From NCBI GenBank assembly GCA_020055645.1, contig CM034550.1, positions 7,683,501-7,747,500 of the forward strand: 64,000 nt of DNA. Reading direction: 5' to 3'. The position numbers and the translations under genes were made by a program. Source of the DNA: Tomocerus qinae (taxonomy: Eukaryota; Arthropoda; Collembola; Entomobryomorpha; Tomoceridae). Of this stretch, positions 1-12,602 are shown one piece after another; position 1 is the first letter of the stretch, and each line of letters starts with the position of its first letter. The notes beneath the pieces are model-generated. The model had not been told where the DNA came from. It made no database searches and was given only the letters and a program-made list of their open reading frames with translations.

Positions 1-869
1 TCTATACCTCTGATATATCTTTATTTATTATATGTAATGTGTGTTACATTAGATTGCATTAGACACTATTCTCCTCGTACTACGTGGAATACTTACAAAT
101 ACATACAAATCTCACTTACATCACATCACACACTCAGATAAGTAGTACCTCCGTCTCAAGCAAGAAGAACTTCCTCTCGGCCAGATTGATTCAGACATGG
201 AAATCCTTATTAGGACACATTCACTCTTCTGTTGATGTTTCAATGCTTTCGGGCTTTTTGACATACAACTCTTATCCTCGCACTTCAACTATCAAACCAA
301 TCCAACCACCACCCTAGACAGCCTGACTCGGATACAGGGACACACATTATGTTCTTCTCTATCACTTTTGACATTTCGTCCACTGGAGAATTGACTAGGT
401 ATAACATAAGGTGAATTTCCATGTTTTTCCTTGCATTATGCCAAATTATTTATGCTATGTTATTTATGCTTTGAATTTTCTCCTGTCTCTTACCGTCTGC
501 TCTAATGAAGACAAGTAGAACATATCCTTGTTCCCCGACATTGCTTCAGCTGTCTTAAATATTAATATCGAATACATGCTAACTCGGTGACATCATACTG
601 ACAATACTTGCCAATTGGGTAAAATACATTTTGGTTTATTGGGTAATTAACTCTACTGATGTTGTCATAATTTTAAGTGACTGAACTAAATTCACGAACG
701 AAGTTTTCAAAGATTATGGCTAAATAATTCAGAGATAATGAGTGACCTGGCTAAGAAAGGTCATAGGTACAGATAAGTGTTATATTTGGTTTCTATTGCG
801 TTTTATACCGTTGGGAAGCTGTAGAATGAATATTTGTGAGTGTACATATACAATGGTATATTAGTTTTG

Positions 870-1241
870 TTATGTTAGTATTGTGGTGGGTTTGGTTTCA
901 CTCGGAGCAATGTTATGATATATTTTGTGAGGAGTTGCTATAAATGGTGTTAGGAGCAAAGTGTGTAAAAAGTAATGTGTATCTATGTTATGGAGAGATG
1001 TATGTAGTTGGTATAGGTAAGAAATAGATAGATGAAGATCTTGATAGAATCTATTGGCAACATACATAACATAAGCGTTGGTGAATGTAAATAAGGTACG
1101 CCAAGGTATGTTATGGTAAGAATTTGTACATAAGCTCGGCTTTACTTTACGTCTCTCGGTGAGGCAGCCATAAAAGATGAGAGAAAACAGAGGTGCCGGC
1201 TCGTTACAAATCCAGTTTTGTTCATAGTTTACTTGCGACAA
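870..1241 (-). CDS. Weak open reading frame, probably non-coding
   Basis: An open frame of 123 codons whose first codon is TTG, not ATG; the first usable methionine is well inside. The predicted peptide is rich in Tyr, His, Thr and Leu, with no domain, signal peptide or motif I recognise. It sits in a segment whose plus strand is G/T-rich and poor in C, so the minus strand has few stop codons by composition alone. No convincing splice sites or neighbouring coding exons were seen. It is most likely a compositional open frame, and is listed only because of its length relative to the rest of the window. Confidence 0.06.
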   Translation of the reverse strand: MSQVNYEQNWICNEPAPLFSLIFYGCLTERRKVKPSLCTNSYHNIPWRTLFTFTNAYVMYVANRFYQDLHLSISYLYQLHTSLHNIDTHYFLHTLLLTPFIATPHKIYHNIAPSETKPTTILT

Positions 1242-1808
1242 GGATTCTAAGAAGTTGAGTTAAACTGAGGAGTAGTAGTAGTAAGTGGAGTCAAGTTGGA
1301 TATGTAGGATAGTTATTAGTCGAGTTGCTCAGACAAGGCTACTCGCCTGTTTTCTAACTGCACTGACTGAGCCTTGTGTGTGTACTGTAAAACTTACCGT
1401 GTGTTGAAATTAATTATTTTAATTTATACGAGCATTTGCACGGGAGTAAATGTCAAAATATTTTCGAGAGGAGGCTATAAATGATAAGAGGAGAGTGTAT
1501 ACTTGAGTTACCTCCTGCTCTGTCCCAGCTTGTCTTTTCTTACACAGGATGTGATGTGTTATGTTTTAATAGTATGTGAAGTGTGTAGATGCCTTCGTTT
1601 CTTAACTACTGCCACAATAAAGACATCATGACATAATGGGAGGGATGGAGGACAGGCAGGAAACCTTATTAAACTCAGCTACACACTAAAAACTCAAACT
1701 AACTAGCATCTTTAGTACGCTAAGAGTAAATTGTTTTAGATTTTAGTTCCCTAGTTAAAACGAGAAGACAAACACCCGTGCACAGTCTGCAAACAATCGT
1801 TTACATGT

Positions 1809-2141
1809 TTATAGAGTTATACGACTATATATATAATAGAAGTTTTGTCTTAATGGATTCTCCTCCACTAATAAGAACATGATGCATGAGTGGGTTGTCT
1901 TGTCTTCTATAAACATATTGGCAATAACTATATGAATGTAGGTAGGTAATGAAGGGCGAGAGACATAAAAATTCATGTGCAATGCGGTTTCAAAGATAAA
2001 GTCAACTTCAGAAGTAGAATAAGTGTGGTTAGGGTTGCTTGTGGATGAAACTTGACTAAATCCTCCACTAATGCACGGCATATTATCTGTCGTGCAGTGT
2101 TTGTTGTGCCGTACGCATGTAATTAAAAATGATAATGTCAA
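1809..2141 (-). CDS. Weak open reading frame, probably non-coding
   Basis: An open frame of 110 codons that starts at TTG; later methionines give shorter products. The peptide is mixed hydrophobic/polar, with isolated Cys and His residues that do not form a recognisable zinc-binding spacing. No homologous family is recognised. Without an ATG start or visible exon boundaries, it is more likely chance than a gene. Confidence 0.06.
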   Translation of the reverse strand: MTLSFLITCVRHNKHCTTDNMPCISGGFSQVSSTSNPNHTYSTSEVDFIFETALHMNFYVSRPSLPTYIHIVIANMFIEDKTTHSCIMFLLVEENPLRQNFYYIYSRITL

Positions 2142-4036
2142 AAGTGCGGGACTGAAATGTCCCTGTAGTTGAACATTAGCGGAAACCGTTAGGGAATTCT
2201 GACTTAAGTATGGATTTTCCCATGAAGCTTAGTATCTTCTCCAAATACATATTCACGATAGACACAAATCTATCTTAAGAGATCACCTACTATATATAAG
2301 GAGAAACTACCATGAGATATCTTCGGAACATGACATAAGAGATACACCCATAGCGAATACATTTCCAAGTGCTACAGTAGAGCTTTTGTGCTTTGCAATG
2401 CATGACTTGGCGAGAAATCGGTGATCAATCAGTATTTATTGTCTCGACTACGAGTTCTTGCCCATTATATTATATGATAATGTAACTCATGTAATGTATG
2501 TGCTTTGCATACCTCCCTCTTCACTTCTTCCTACTTACACACTACTTGGCATCTTTTTATTTTACTCGCCTGTATTTAAGTCGATCTTTACATATCTCCA
2601 TCTCCCTTTTCATCCTACATAATAGTGTCTAAGTGTCTCTTCTATGCCGGGTACAGTAATCTTTGTATTTAAATAGTTAACCCATGTACCTACCCATTAG
2701 CATTTATTTCTATGCTATTTACCTTGATACACAGTAAATTCTATTGTGTTTCTATTGTATGACAAGGCAATACTAACTGTCTTTAGCCCATTCTCTGTAA
2801 AATATAATATTCATAACTAAAAAGCTATTGAGCTAACTGATATTCATTGCGGAGTCAGCAAAGATGCAAAATTCAGGTTTGGCGATGACTGATGATAATA
2901 AGCCGATAGAATGGAATGGGCTTTTTACTCAACCCTTCTTCTATACACCCGAAGAAACCAGTCGAGTCATTTGCAAGATATCTGTACCTACACACACAGA
3001 GTTGTTTGGTTCACTTGCCCTGGCGTAGTCCGCGTTACGATACTAATGCTTCTGCAGATTGTCTGAAGAGAATGATGATTTTTGCATGATCATGAGAGTC
3101 AAGCTGATTGTGAGCTCAGCATTCATTCCATTTGCTAAACTCAAGGTTTGGCTTCTTTTACTACTTACGGACAGATACGTAATATGTGCTTCTTTAGCTA
3201 AAAGCTTTAATATCTTCTCTAGTACTCTCTCCACTAGACGAGACTTCAATCTTACTTTACCTACTAACTAATTCATCGGAAACTTTGGTATTGTGCATTC
3301 AGTTGAGAGTTCAGCTCAGTTCACTATCTAAGCATTGTGCATTGTCTTCCTGAGAGCACCTCACCATGTACCTACAGTTTTAAGGAAAACCTAAAGGAAA
3401 GGCATCAAGATAAAATATGAACAACACGGGGATCATGACTCTCCTGACCTGAATCTTACACTCCAATTTTTCAATACACACTACACAGCGCAAACCAAAG
3501 GAAACAGTTAGCTGACAGAAGATACCATACACTCCTATCTATTCCCTCAGCCTCCATGGCATTTCAACCATTATGCATAATTTCCTACACTTCTGACAGA
3601 TATATACTCCTAAATACATGAATCTCTGATGCAATACACAAATTTATCTATACCTATATGGATTTTAATCCCAATTCAGGCATATTACGAAACAATTTTA
3701 TATAACCAAATACCCCTTTTACCCGATCGACTTTTTTTAAGCTACACGGGTATCGATTTAAAAAAACTAAAATAGCACACCATTTTTGCATCAAATACCT
3801 CAGCATATTTTCAAACAATTGTGACAAACATAGTATATGCCTATAATCATTAAAAATTGATACCGAGATGGTCATAAGTAAAAACAGCTTCCGCATGTTG
3901 GCTACTATGATTTTCTTTGCTTCTAGAGAGTACGTGAACAAGCCGAAGATTAACCTACCTTCCCTAAATTTTAATTAAGGTTACACTTTGGCCCTGCATA
4001 GCAACCACAGGGGACTATCAAAATGCATGTTAAAAA

Positions 4037-4365
4037 ATCTTTTACATCGACTATTATAACTTCCGGAGGATCAGTCTGATTTTTATGGAACCTACATTTT
4101 TGGAACCGTGGACTATCAAGGAACAAAAGTTACCATTCGGAATTTTGATATAGTTGCTTTAAATGGACCAAAAACATCAACGTTTTATAAAAAACTAAAA
4201 ATGACTCATTTTTTTGGGAATTTGATTTTTTTAAATGCATTTAAAACAACTATATCAAAATTCCGAATGGTAACTTTTGTTCCTTGATAGTCCACGGTTC
4301 CAAAAATGTAGGTCCCATAAAAATCAGACTGATCCTCCGGAAGTTATAACAGTCGATGTAAAGAT
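4037..4365. mobile_element. Foldback (long inverted repeat) element, copy 1
   Basis: Two inverted arms of about 125 bp (roughly 4041-4165 and 4238-4362) flank a loop of about 72 bp. Over the 101-bp core starting ATAACTTCCGGAGG, the arms differ at one base (position 10 of the GGAACC/GGGACC block). The outer ends read ATCTTTTACATCG and its near complement. There is no coding capacity, and no clear target duplication could be fixed. The structure fits a non-autonomous foldback or MITE-type DNA element. Near-identity of the arms means either recent insertion or ongoing arm homogenisation. Its terminal motif is shared with the element at 44211-44526. Confidence 0.85.
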
Positions 4366-4663
4366 ATTATGATGAATTTTAAATGCATGGAGGTTGACCC
4401 GAATTGCTGATGATGGAATACCGAGGGCATAAGTCAATGCAATTCCAAAAAATTAGTTTCTAGGAAACGGGGAAGTGTATTATATTATAAAGATTTCTAT
4501 ACTGACTTGTATAGTAGCATTTCCACCTGTCGTCATTGGCAATGTTATTACAAATACTTTAGTACAAAATCTTTTTTGTTTGCATCTTGCTTCAATGCAT
4601 TCATACTTGTAAGTTTAAGTTATAACCATGGTTGTTATAACTACTATCAAAGATGTCTATTGT

Positions 4664-4791
4664 CCATGTGACATAAACGGCCATCAAGTACAAGCATTGA
4701 CACCGTAGTCATAGTGATATAGTACTAACCAAAGTACTAACCAATAGATTTACAAATATTATACCATAAGACGGCCGTTTATGCCGCATGG
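4664..4791. repeat. Small inverted-repeat pair, possible mini-MITE
   Basis: The left arm at 4664-4685 (CCATGTGACATAAACGG plus CCATC) and the right arm at 4770-4791 match as inverted repeats at 19 of 22 positions. The 128-bp span has no coding capacity. Just inside it, the phrase ACTAACCAAAGT/ACTAACCAAT is locally duplicated. No target-site duplication was identified, so this may be a very short MITE or a chance/decayed inverted repeat. Confidence 0.45.
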
Positions 4792-4923
4792 AATTCATTT
4801 TGTTATTGACTTGATAGCATCTTGTTTATCAATATTGCACTGCCAAAACTTCCCCTTGAGGTAGTGGAATGGCCGGGTAGGTTAACTATGGGGTTTCGGA
4901 TGTGACAATTGACGGGTTAAATT

Positions 4924-5127
4924 TTGGAAATTATATTTTTTTCGTTAGCAACCAACGTAAACAGCGTCCTTAAAACAAAATTCACTTCCATAATGTTCAG
5001 GATGAATATTAAGCAAAATAAAAAATTGGTTGTGAGAGTAATTTCTTCTGTTGACAATAAAAAGGCCGAAGAAAAGTGGAAGCAGGTAGTAAATGAAGGA
5101 ATTCGATGGAAATACGTTGAAGTGTAA
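4924..5127 (+). CDS. Short open frame with protein-like composition, unassigned
   Basis: An open frame of 67 codons beginning at TTG; the first ATG gives about 44 residues. The C-terminal half is rich in Lys, Val, Glu and Trp in an alternating, protein-like pattern, unlike most open frames here. However, the plus strand is G/A-rich in this area, which produces Lys, Glu and Val codons by composition. No domain is recognised and no flanking exon was found. Possible terminal exon, but more likely chance. Confidence 0.07.
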   Translation: MEIIFFSLATNVNSVLKTKFTSIMFRMNIKQNKKLVVRVISSVDNKKAEEKWKQVVNEGIRWKYVEV

Positions 5128-5160
5128 TGTAAATTTTATTGCTTTAAGAATGAGTTGAAA

Positions 5161-5340
5161 GTCTAGGTTGAATCAGTAGATTTTTAGTAGGACAGTTGTG
5201 TAAAGTGAATTAAAGTGAAAAGATAAAAGTGTTAGTAACAGAAGAGTAGTAGTTATAGTGTGTACAATGTGTAGTGATGATAGTATAGTAGTATGGAGAA
5301 TTGATGGGTAGTCCAGCACTCAAGTGGAGTCAGACGGGAG
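5161..5340. other. G-rich, C-poor strand-asymmetric domain
   Basis: Counting this 180-base interval by hand gives 54 G and 12 C on the plus strand. The bias begins near 5.0 kb and fades after about 5.55 kb. It is not a simple tandem repeat. Confidence 0.8.
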
Positions 5341-8337
5341 TAATAAAGGGAAATAAATTCTGTAGGAAATTCCTGAAGGTAGATCTTGGAATGAAATAAG
5401 TCGTAATGGCTAATGAAATGTTGTAGTATGCTAATGGGCTACTGTGTTTACTCTATAAGGACATGGAAATCAAAAGCAGAGGAAATGACATAGGAGAGGA
5501 GATCATAGTTCGAGCGGGTCTGGCCTGGCCACTGAACAGAAAAGAAGAAAGTAGTTGAAAAGAATTAGTCAAAGAGTTAAGAAGACAGATGAGAAGGCAG
5601 AGCCAAACAAGAAAATCTCTTCTTCCTATGCATCCATAGTTTATGAGATCCTGGCTCACTTACTTACTGCTATTTATTATTTTACTACTGCACTCTTAAA
5701 GTTCTTTCGAGGAAAACAATGGATTTTAATGTTTTATTTATTGTACACAATTCTGCTCCCTATTGTACAAAAGACAAAGTGTACCTACACCAAAGTCAAA
5801 CCTATTATATGGTAAATACTAGAAAATAATAGAGAAGGATCACCATTCCAAAGCTAGGAATTAATTTTCCTTCAGACCAACTTTGGAAGTTCGTAAAGAA
5901 CAATATCTTCCATCTATTTAATTCCAATATAATTCAATATAAATTGAATCTTGCTCAAGACAATAATAGTTCGAGCGAAGGAAGCCACTGTAATGGAGAC
6001 GAAGAGGCGAGCAAGACTTAGAGAGACAGAGTTGATGATAAAAACGCAATAATAATACTTAATTATAATTATAACGATGACTTAGATATATTGACGGTGC
6101 AGCCTTTATCGTGTTGCGTTTCTTCGCAGACGTGGATGGTTAACTTGGTTTGGATTTTCTATAGCTTCTATCTTCCTTTACCAAACCAGGTTCAAGTCAA
6201 GTTCAGAATCAGCTGCGACTTGCTTTTGTATATTATAAACGTATAAAATCTTTTATAGGTATTACAGAGTTGAAAACTAAATATCATAGCATGTAGGTAT
6301 TTAGTCAGTAAAGTAATTTCTCACTTGGTAGTATCTTGTTTTGAATTATTGTAAGCAAGCTTACAGACATACATACTAACGAGTATGTAATAGAGGGAAT
6401 TTAATAAGGTAGTAGCAGAGTCATAATGTAAATATTTGTGTGTTGAGTTGACTAATCGACACTTGAACCAGGTTAAGCTTGCTTTAATACGAATATTTTT
6501 TATGTACTAGCCATATAGCTGTAATTTGCACATTCTATTTGCTTAGTATGATTAGAATTAACAAAAAGGCACAAATATGGTAAATTAACACAATGGGAAA
6601 GGTGAGTTATGAATGTAAGCCTTGATTAATCGGATTCTACAGTTCCCTTACCTCATTGTCATTTTGACATGGAAAGTTTATTTATTCATCTTTAATTGTA
6701 AAGTAGCACATACTGAAAACATTTGTACACATAATGAAAGGAAATAAAAATTGCAATTTCTTTAGCTATTCATACGTAAATCCCTTTTTTGGCAAACGTC
6801 TTCTGTCCCATGTCCTCTCAGACTTTTGCTTTTGAGTTACATGAAAACTATCTTCTCACTTTTCTACTTTATGCTCAGTAGGATACATAACACATGCATA
6901 CTAATACATACATAACTTTCTGTATTGGATTCATTTCTCTCCGGTTTTCTGCCGTTTCGTATTACAATGCTATAAACCATGTACAAATACAGCACTACTG
7001 TAACAAACCAAGTCTTCACTACAACTTTGACTTCATTTGCCTTTTCTGATTGTCAGATGATGACAGTGACATGACAAGAATGGTCATAAAAGAAACCTGA
7101 GCTTTAATACTTTTTCCCTTTTTTACTATCATTTCTTGGGCAGGGATACATACACACTTTACCTTTTGCATTATGGAATGTCGTTTCCCATGCATATTTC
7201 CATCTAATAAATAATTCTTTATGGTCTGGAAGAAACAGAATCAAGATGAATATTTTTATGCGAAAATCATCTTCGACTCTAGTCATAAATACACTTTTAA
7301 ATTATCGCACAAGACATTCGTTTCATACACTCGGTCCTAAATTAATACACGAAACAGTTTAAAATATGTATTTTCATAATTTCAATACCTTCGCGTTGAA
7401 ATTTTTTAGAAAAATAATTTATTCACTAAAGCCCAATATAGATATAGTTGGTTGGAAAGCTTCCGTAAATCAATCAATTTCAAAAATAAAACAATTTAAA
7501 AAGTGTACTATTTTATTTAAAATTCGCAAGCGTTTGGGTGAGAATTTTTATCCCTGTATTTTTCTCTTGATATTTCAATCATGTCTGTAAGCGAAAAATC
7601 AATATTTGACCCGCACTGAGAAGTATTAAGAGGTTGAAATAATTTTTCCGGGGTATATACACTTTTTGCAAAAGTTGCGGAAATTCAGGGTGTCAATTAT
7701 TTCAAGAGAGGTGAATTGAGTTGTATTAAACGGTAAAATTTTCAATTTTTATTTTTTTTCAATATCCCTTCAAATAATGTGACAGTCTGGAAAACTGTAG
7801 GAAGTATAAAGAAATATGAAGCCAGTATTCGTTTGGGTAAAATTAGGAACTGGGCGAACAGCGTAAAGGTTTCTATTCGAGCTAACGACTTGAAGGAACT
7901 AATGGTAAGTGTAGAAATAATGTATCCTGTGACGGAGTCATAAATAACAAACCAATTTTTCCACAATTTCCATTATTGTAAGTACTTGTGAAACTGGAGC
8001 ATAGTGAAATTCGTTTTTATTTTAGTATCATCTGAACATTACATTGGGAGCGTCGCGTCGTTTTCTCATGGTGGAAAATCGAAATAGATAAGGATTCCAT
8101 AAAGAGAGAAAGAGAGAGACAACACTCAGTGGTTGGCAATCAGAATCTATATACGAAACTGTATGATATAAAGTAGGTAGCTTAGAAGTTCGTGGATGTA
8201 TAGTGATAGATAATGCTGGAAAGATTGTAGTAAATGTGTAGGTAAATGTAGGGAGGCATAAGAAATGGAGAAAGATAGGAAGTTGGCCAAAAGGAAACCA
8301 AAGCTTCATGTTCATCCATTGTAATAAAAGCTTTACT

Positions 8338-8374
8338 TATATTATTATGATTATTATTGTTATGATTATGATGA
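8338..8374. repeat. Imperfect ATT/ATG microsatellite
   Basis: Roughly twelve trinucleotide units of the form ATT, interrupted by ATG/TTG, form a degenerate simple-sequence tract. Confidence 0.7.
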
Positions 8375-10452
8375 CGAACGAGGACTAGTCGTCGTTCGTA
8401 GTTCACGTCCACATGGCATAATAATATTACTTTTACCTCATGCTTCTATCTGCGACTCTGTCCGATGACTACTCTTTAATGTACTAGAAATGTACTCTTG
8501 TATTATTGTACAGATAGATGATGTACAATATCGTATGTTTTCTACATGCATTTTTCATGTACTAACCTAAGGAATAACACTCTGGTATAAAATAAAGTAA
8601 TGTGTAAATGCACATCAAATTCGTTCATGCATGGCATAGGCTTATCGTTACACAGAGAACTACATTACTATAAGTAGCTATATACTATATAGAGATAGGC
8701 GTGTCTAATACTATTACAGAGTGTTCACTAACTATATTACATTATGAAATAATGTTATATAAGTATATCTGATAATGTAACCTAAAGGACTTGATTTGGC
8801 CTAGCATGGTAGACTACACTCTTGTCTCTGCTATCCACGGTCATTATTGTTATTGTTATGACGTCTACTTATGTAGACGAGGAATTGCATCACAAATTAT
8901 GAAATGAGATGAGCTCCCAGTTGCCTGAAGACAACTTGAGTGCTCCTATCTCTTCCTATTTCCCTACACACATGTGTATGCATAACTAATAATCACATTT
9001 CTACGCACTCCACAAAACAGAAAATGAACACTCTGTTGGTAAACACCAATGATTGCAATTAATTTCCCTGTCTGCCTCTTTACAGGATACAGAGAATCAT
9101 ACCAAAAGGATCCACTTCGAATTGTAACACTGCCTCAAGCTACATATTCACAAATGGAAGATCAAAGTTTACAATCCCTCCGCTAATTATCCCTCAAATC
9201 CTAACTAGTTCATCTCAAACCGATAACACTATCTACACGTGCACATTACCATTGTCTACATTCTACACAAAATTCTCAACATCCTATAGTATTTTGGAAA
9301 ATATGCAATTTGTAATTTACAAAGCCTTAAAGCCTTTCGTATTATTTATCGATACGTTAATTAATTGCTCAGTTTATAAATTGCAGATAATTTGAATTTC
9401 ACTTGTTTAAAAAGGTGCCTTTCGTATTTTATGGGTTTGTAAAATTATTGCTTTACGGTACAACAACATAGATTGACTGTACTATGTCCAAATTAATTTC
9501 AAAAAATATCCTTCATGGATAAAGAGTGTTCGAGAATAGTTTTCGGCCAAGAATCGTGTTTTTGCAAGACTGATATTATTTTGCATTAATTTTGAGGGTT
9601 TTTTGTAAAGTATTAAGAAAGAGCAATTTCCTTAGTTATCTTAATCTTCTTCCCCCAGTAGTTATTTGAGATGTTGAGTCTAGAGAAGATGATAATGTGT
9701 TGTAATGGAAGGTAGGCCTTATTTAATATGGTAGTGGAAAGACGACAGCTTAAGCTTGGTGATGTCTGTAGTAAGTGGATTAGTAAAAGGGAAGGTAGGA
9801 GAGTAGAAAGACTCATCTCCTGTTAGTATTTACTTGGTATTTTCTCGTTAAGTCTACCCTTTCATTCTCACTAGAAACCTATTAAGGAGAATATTGTGTC
9901 CAAACATACGTTGAAGTAGTAAAAGTTAAAAATTTTGTTAAAAGGAGCTTTGACTCTATCCGTATTATAACCTACGCATAGAAAGATCCGTTTTATATAT
10001 CAAAAGTAAAAAAAAAGTGAAATGTAGTGTAGGTATAGGTAGACGTTAAGTAAAGTACCATGTAAATTCACGTTAGCATAAGAAAAGGTATATTGTCGTA
10101 TTATATTGGGAGGATATGTAAATAAGTCCAAAGTTTAGTATACAATATTATGGGGTTTGTTGAAAATGTTTATTTTATAGTAGATATTAAGTAGGTATGT
10201 CTAAGCAGGATGAGTTTGTGAGGTGATGCTACGTGAGTTTAGGCAAGTGGGACTGAAGCTGAGGAGAATCTCTGCTCGTTGAGATAATTGAAAATTAAGG
10301 CAGTAAAATATTATGTGCTGTGGCCGTATTTGTCTTGTCTTAAGTCTTTTACTTACATTAAGGGCTACTAACGCATTTGAACAGACCGCAGGAGTGTAGT
10401 ATGTAGTAGGATTACGTAAGCATTTCGATAGTAAGTATATCTATAGGTAGAA

Positions 10453-10641
10453 ATGGATTATATTCTAAGATGGAAAAAGATGGGAGGTTTCCTACAGCTA
10501 GAAGTTTGTTTGACCCCTGCTGGTGATGTTGATGTGATGTGGTGTGCAAATTCTCATTTTATTCCACACCAATGTATCAGAGTAAACCTTGTCGAAAGAT
10601 TAGAAACACTGGAGTGGAAGATGAGCTTAGAGCGGAGATAA
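10453..10641 (+). CDS. Short ATG-started open frame, unassigned
   Basis: A 62-codon open frame with a true ATG. The product has an even mix of residues, including several Trp, Cys and charged residues, and no hydrophobic membrane segment. No family is recognised. It lies in a mildly G-rich stretch of the plus strand. No splice sites or neighbouring exons could be established. Length alone does not distinguish it from chance in DNA of this composition. Confidence 0.06.
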   Translation: MDYILRWKKMGGFLQLEVCLTPAGDVDVMWCANSHFIPHQCIRVNLVERLETLEWKMSLERR

Positions 10642-11880
10642 AAGTAAGAAAAGTGTCTATAGAGGTGGTTGGTTTACTGGAGATGTTGTTTCTAGGATTG
10701 AAATGAATTAAATTGACTGCCCAGGTCTAGCCATCTAATCTAACCCTAACAATAAGGTAAATGCAACTAACTGATGCAGTTTGCCATGCAATGTCATGGA
10801 GTAACGAGAAGGAAGGCAGACAACTTAAAAAAGAAGACCTCGTTTGTAATTGTAATGTTTGAGGAGTGGATAGTTGCCAATTTACTCGTTTCTCATCTCA
10901 TGTGATCATCTGGCTCTTTTAAGGAGATTTAACTATGCATCTGTGCAATGGAAGCCATTAGAGTCTCAACTATACATCAACTCAATTTACTACTCAATCC
11001 TTAATATGAATAAATATACACCCAATATGCTAGCATACGCTCGGTTCTGTTACATTTCCAACCACCGAGTAAATACAATTATAACATGTTAAGAAAGAGC
11101 ATGCTAATTATTTTGACTTTCAGCCTTCACAGCTGTTTTCTTAATTCATGGGAAGGGAACTGTCGGGAATTTTTGCTAATTGTTTTTATTACTCCGTGCT
11201 GAAACATGTTTTGCATTTTCTTTGATCTAGATCCAAGATGTTGTGATTAGCACAGATTGTTAATTTAACATTTTCAAATTAAATGCACGGTGTTTGGGGA
11301 CGGAAATGTTCCACAAGAGGATTTACGAGATCTTTGACACGTTGCTAGATGTAACATGGGACTAGGAAGATATATTGCCATGTAGAGTGTTGATTATTCA
11401 TTAAAATAAATAAATGTGACTAAACTGAACATGGTGCCTTGCACTTGAACTTCAGAAACAACTCACAAGTGCTATATGTTTAGAATGGAACAAGACTTGC
11501 CACTTTACTCTTTTTTTTTCTTAAAAAAATTCCTTTCTTTGACTCTATCTATAAACACGTAAACGCGTCTAGGTTTGGGTCATAATAATAAAGGTAAGGC
11601 AAGGTAAGCCAAATCCAATTTCAAGGTGTAGCAATAAAGATACACTTTCAACATTACACTCTCTGAACTACTACTTAAGTATTCATCGACGGAATGGAAC
11701 CCGATGCCGCTATGGCATGGCATCACATCGCTTGTCCCATTACATGCAACATAACTATCTCTGTATCACTCTACATACATTACAGACATACTAGCCTTAT
11801 CTAGATATAAAATAGCTACAAAAATTCACAGGAATGAAATACATATTGTTAGAGATGCCGAGAAAACATTACAGCCCAAC

Positions 11881-12240
11881 TCAATTTCTATTCAATTCAT
11901 TATGCATTGAATTACACAGAGCAGCCCATCACATACAGGACAACCCGAGACAGCTCAACATTCACATACCACACCGCGCTTATTGTCTACAGATCACTTT
12001 TCCAGCACATATCTCCATCACATAACATGGCACAACAGAACAATACGATCTTCCTCGAGACAATATATTGAACATAAAGGGAGTCTGCCTATCTTATCCT
12101 GTCCTGCAGGGAACTTCAAGATTCCTCTCTATAACATTCCCAACTATATGCACCTCAGTTTAAATAATCATCCTATAGAAATACCTATACAATCATATTA
12201 CCAATATACATTTACTACATGCAACAAGTGATGACCATCT
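11881..12240. other. C-rich, G-poor strand-asymmetric domain
   Basis: Hand count of this 360-base interval gives 97 C and 40 G on the plus strand. Overlapping plus-strand open frames of 63 and 82 codons (11834-12231) lie inside it and are best explained by the depletion of stop codons that this composition causes. The bias reverses within about 500 bp (see 12721-12960). Confidence 0.75.
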
Positions 12241-12380
12241 TCCCATTTAACATATCTAACTTCAATTACATCAACCGATCTAATTCCTGTACCTTAAATA
12301 TTTTCAAATGCCATTCTATCATAAAACTTCAATAAGATAGAAGGATTGGAATTGCGTTCACTCATTTCTACCTACAAATT

Positions 12381-12602
12381 AACATTTGCCAATTTTATAC
12401 CTAATTGCATCTTGCAAGTATTTAAACATAGTATAGTACATGGATCCAATTATCTATAAGTCTTAACATCTAAGGACATAATTTGACTGTAAAATAAACA
12501 TTTACCAATTTTTATATGAATTGAATTTTAAAGGACATTCCTGAACAAGTATCTGTAAGAACAAAGATAATACGTTAAATATCTAAGGACATAATTTGAC
12601 TG
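12381..12602. repeat. Two-copy diverged tandem duplication, period about 113-116 bp
   Basis: The unit begins with AACATTTGCCAATTTT-type sequence at 12381 and again at 12497. It ends with the better conserved ATCTAAGGACATAATTTG block, whose shared CTAAGG lies at 12470 and 12583. The middle parts have diverged strongly. There is no coding capacity. It could be an old local duplication or the remnant of a longer array. Confidence 0.65.

Larger units (their letters stand above)
1..4036. other. Anonymous AT-rich DNA without a recognised gene
   Basis: No coding region, RNA gene or transposon could be recognised. Two stretches have open frames above 100 codons on the minus strand (listed separately as weak candidates), and both lie where the plus strand is G/T-rich and C-poor. 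Short AGT/GTA runs occur near 1270. This could be intergenic DNA or part of a long intron; the sequence alone does not say which. Confidence 0.6.
4792..11880. other. Anonymous AT-rich DNA, no recognised gene
   Basis: Apart from the short open frames noted separately, nothing in this stretch resembles a gene, RNA or transposon. A G-rich, C-poor domain runs through about 5.1-5.4 kb. A frame at 5555-5815 starts at TTG and encodes two hydrophobic stretches, but looks compositional. A loose ATT/ATG-type simple sequence lies near 8338-8374. Confidence 0.55.

Noticed and set aside
3043-3271. Overlapping frames on opposite strands (68 and 70 codons)
   Set aside because: Mutual antisense shadows with no domain or conserved motif.
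5555-5815. 86-codon frame with a basic start and two hydrophobic stretches, resembling a small membrane protein
   Set aside because: Starts at TTG, has no family similarity, and hydrophobic runs are common in T-rich frames of this composition.
11834-12231. Two overlapping plus-strand frames of 63 and 82 codons
   Set aside because: They coincide with a C-rich, G-poor domain that depletes stop codons; no family features.
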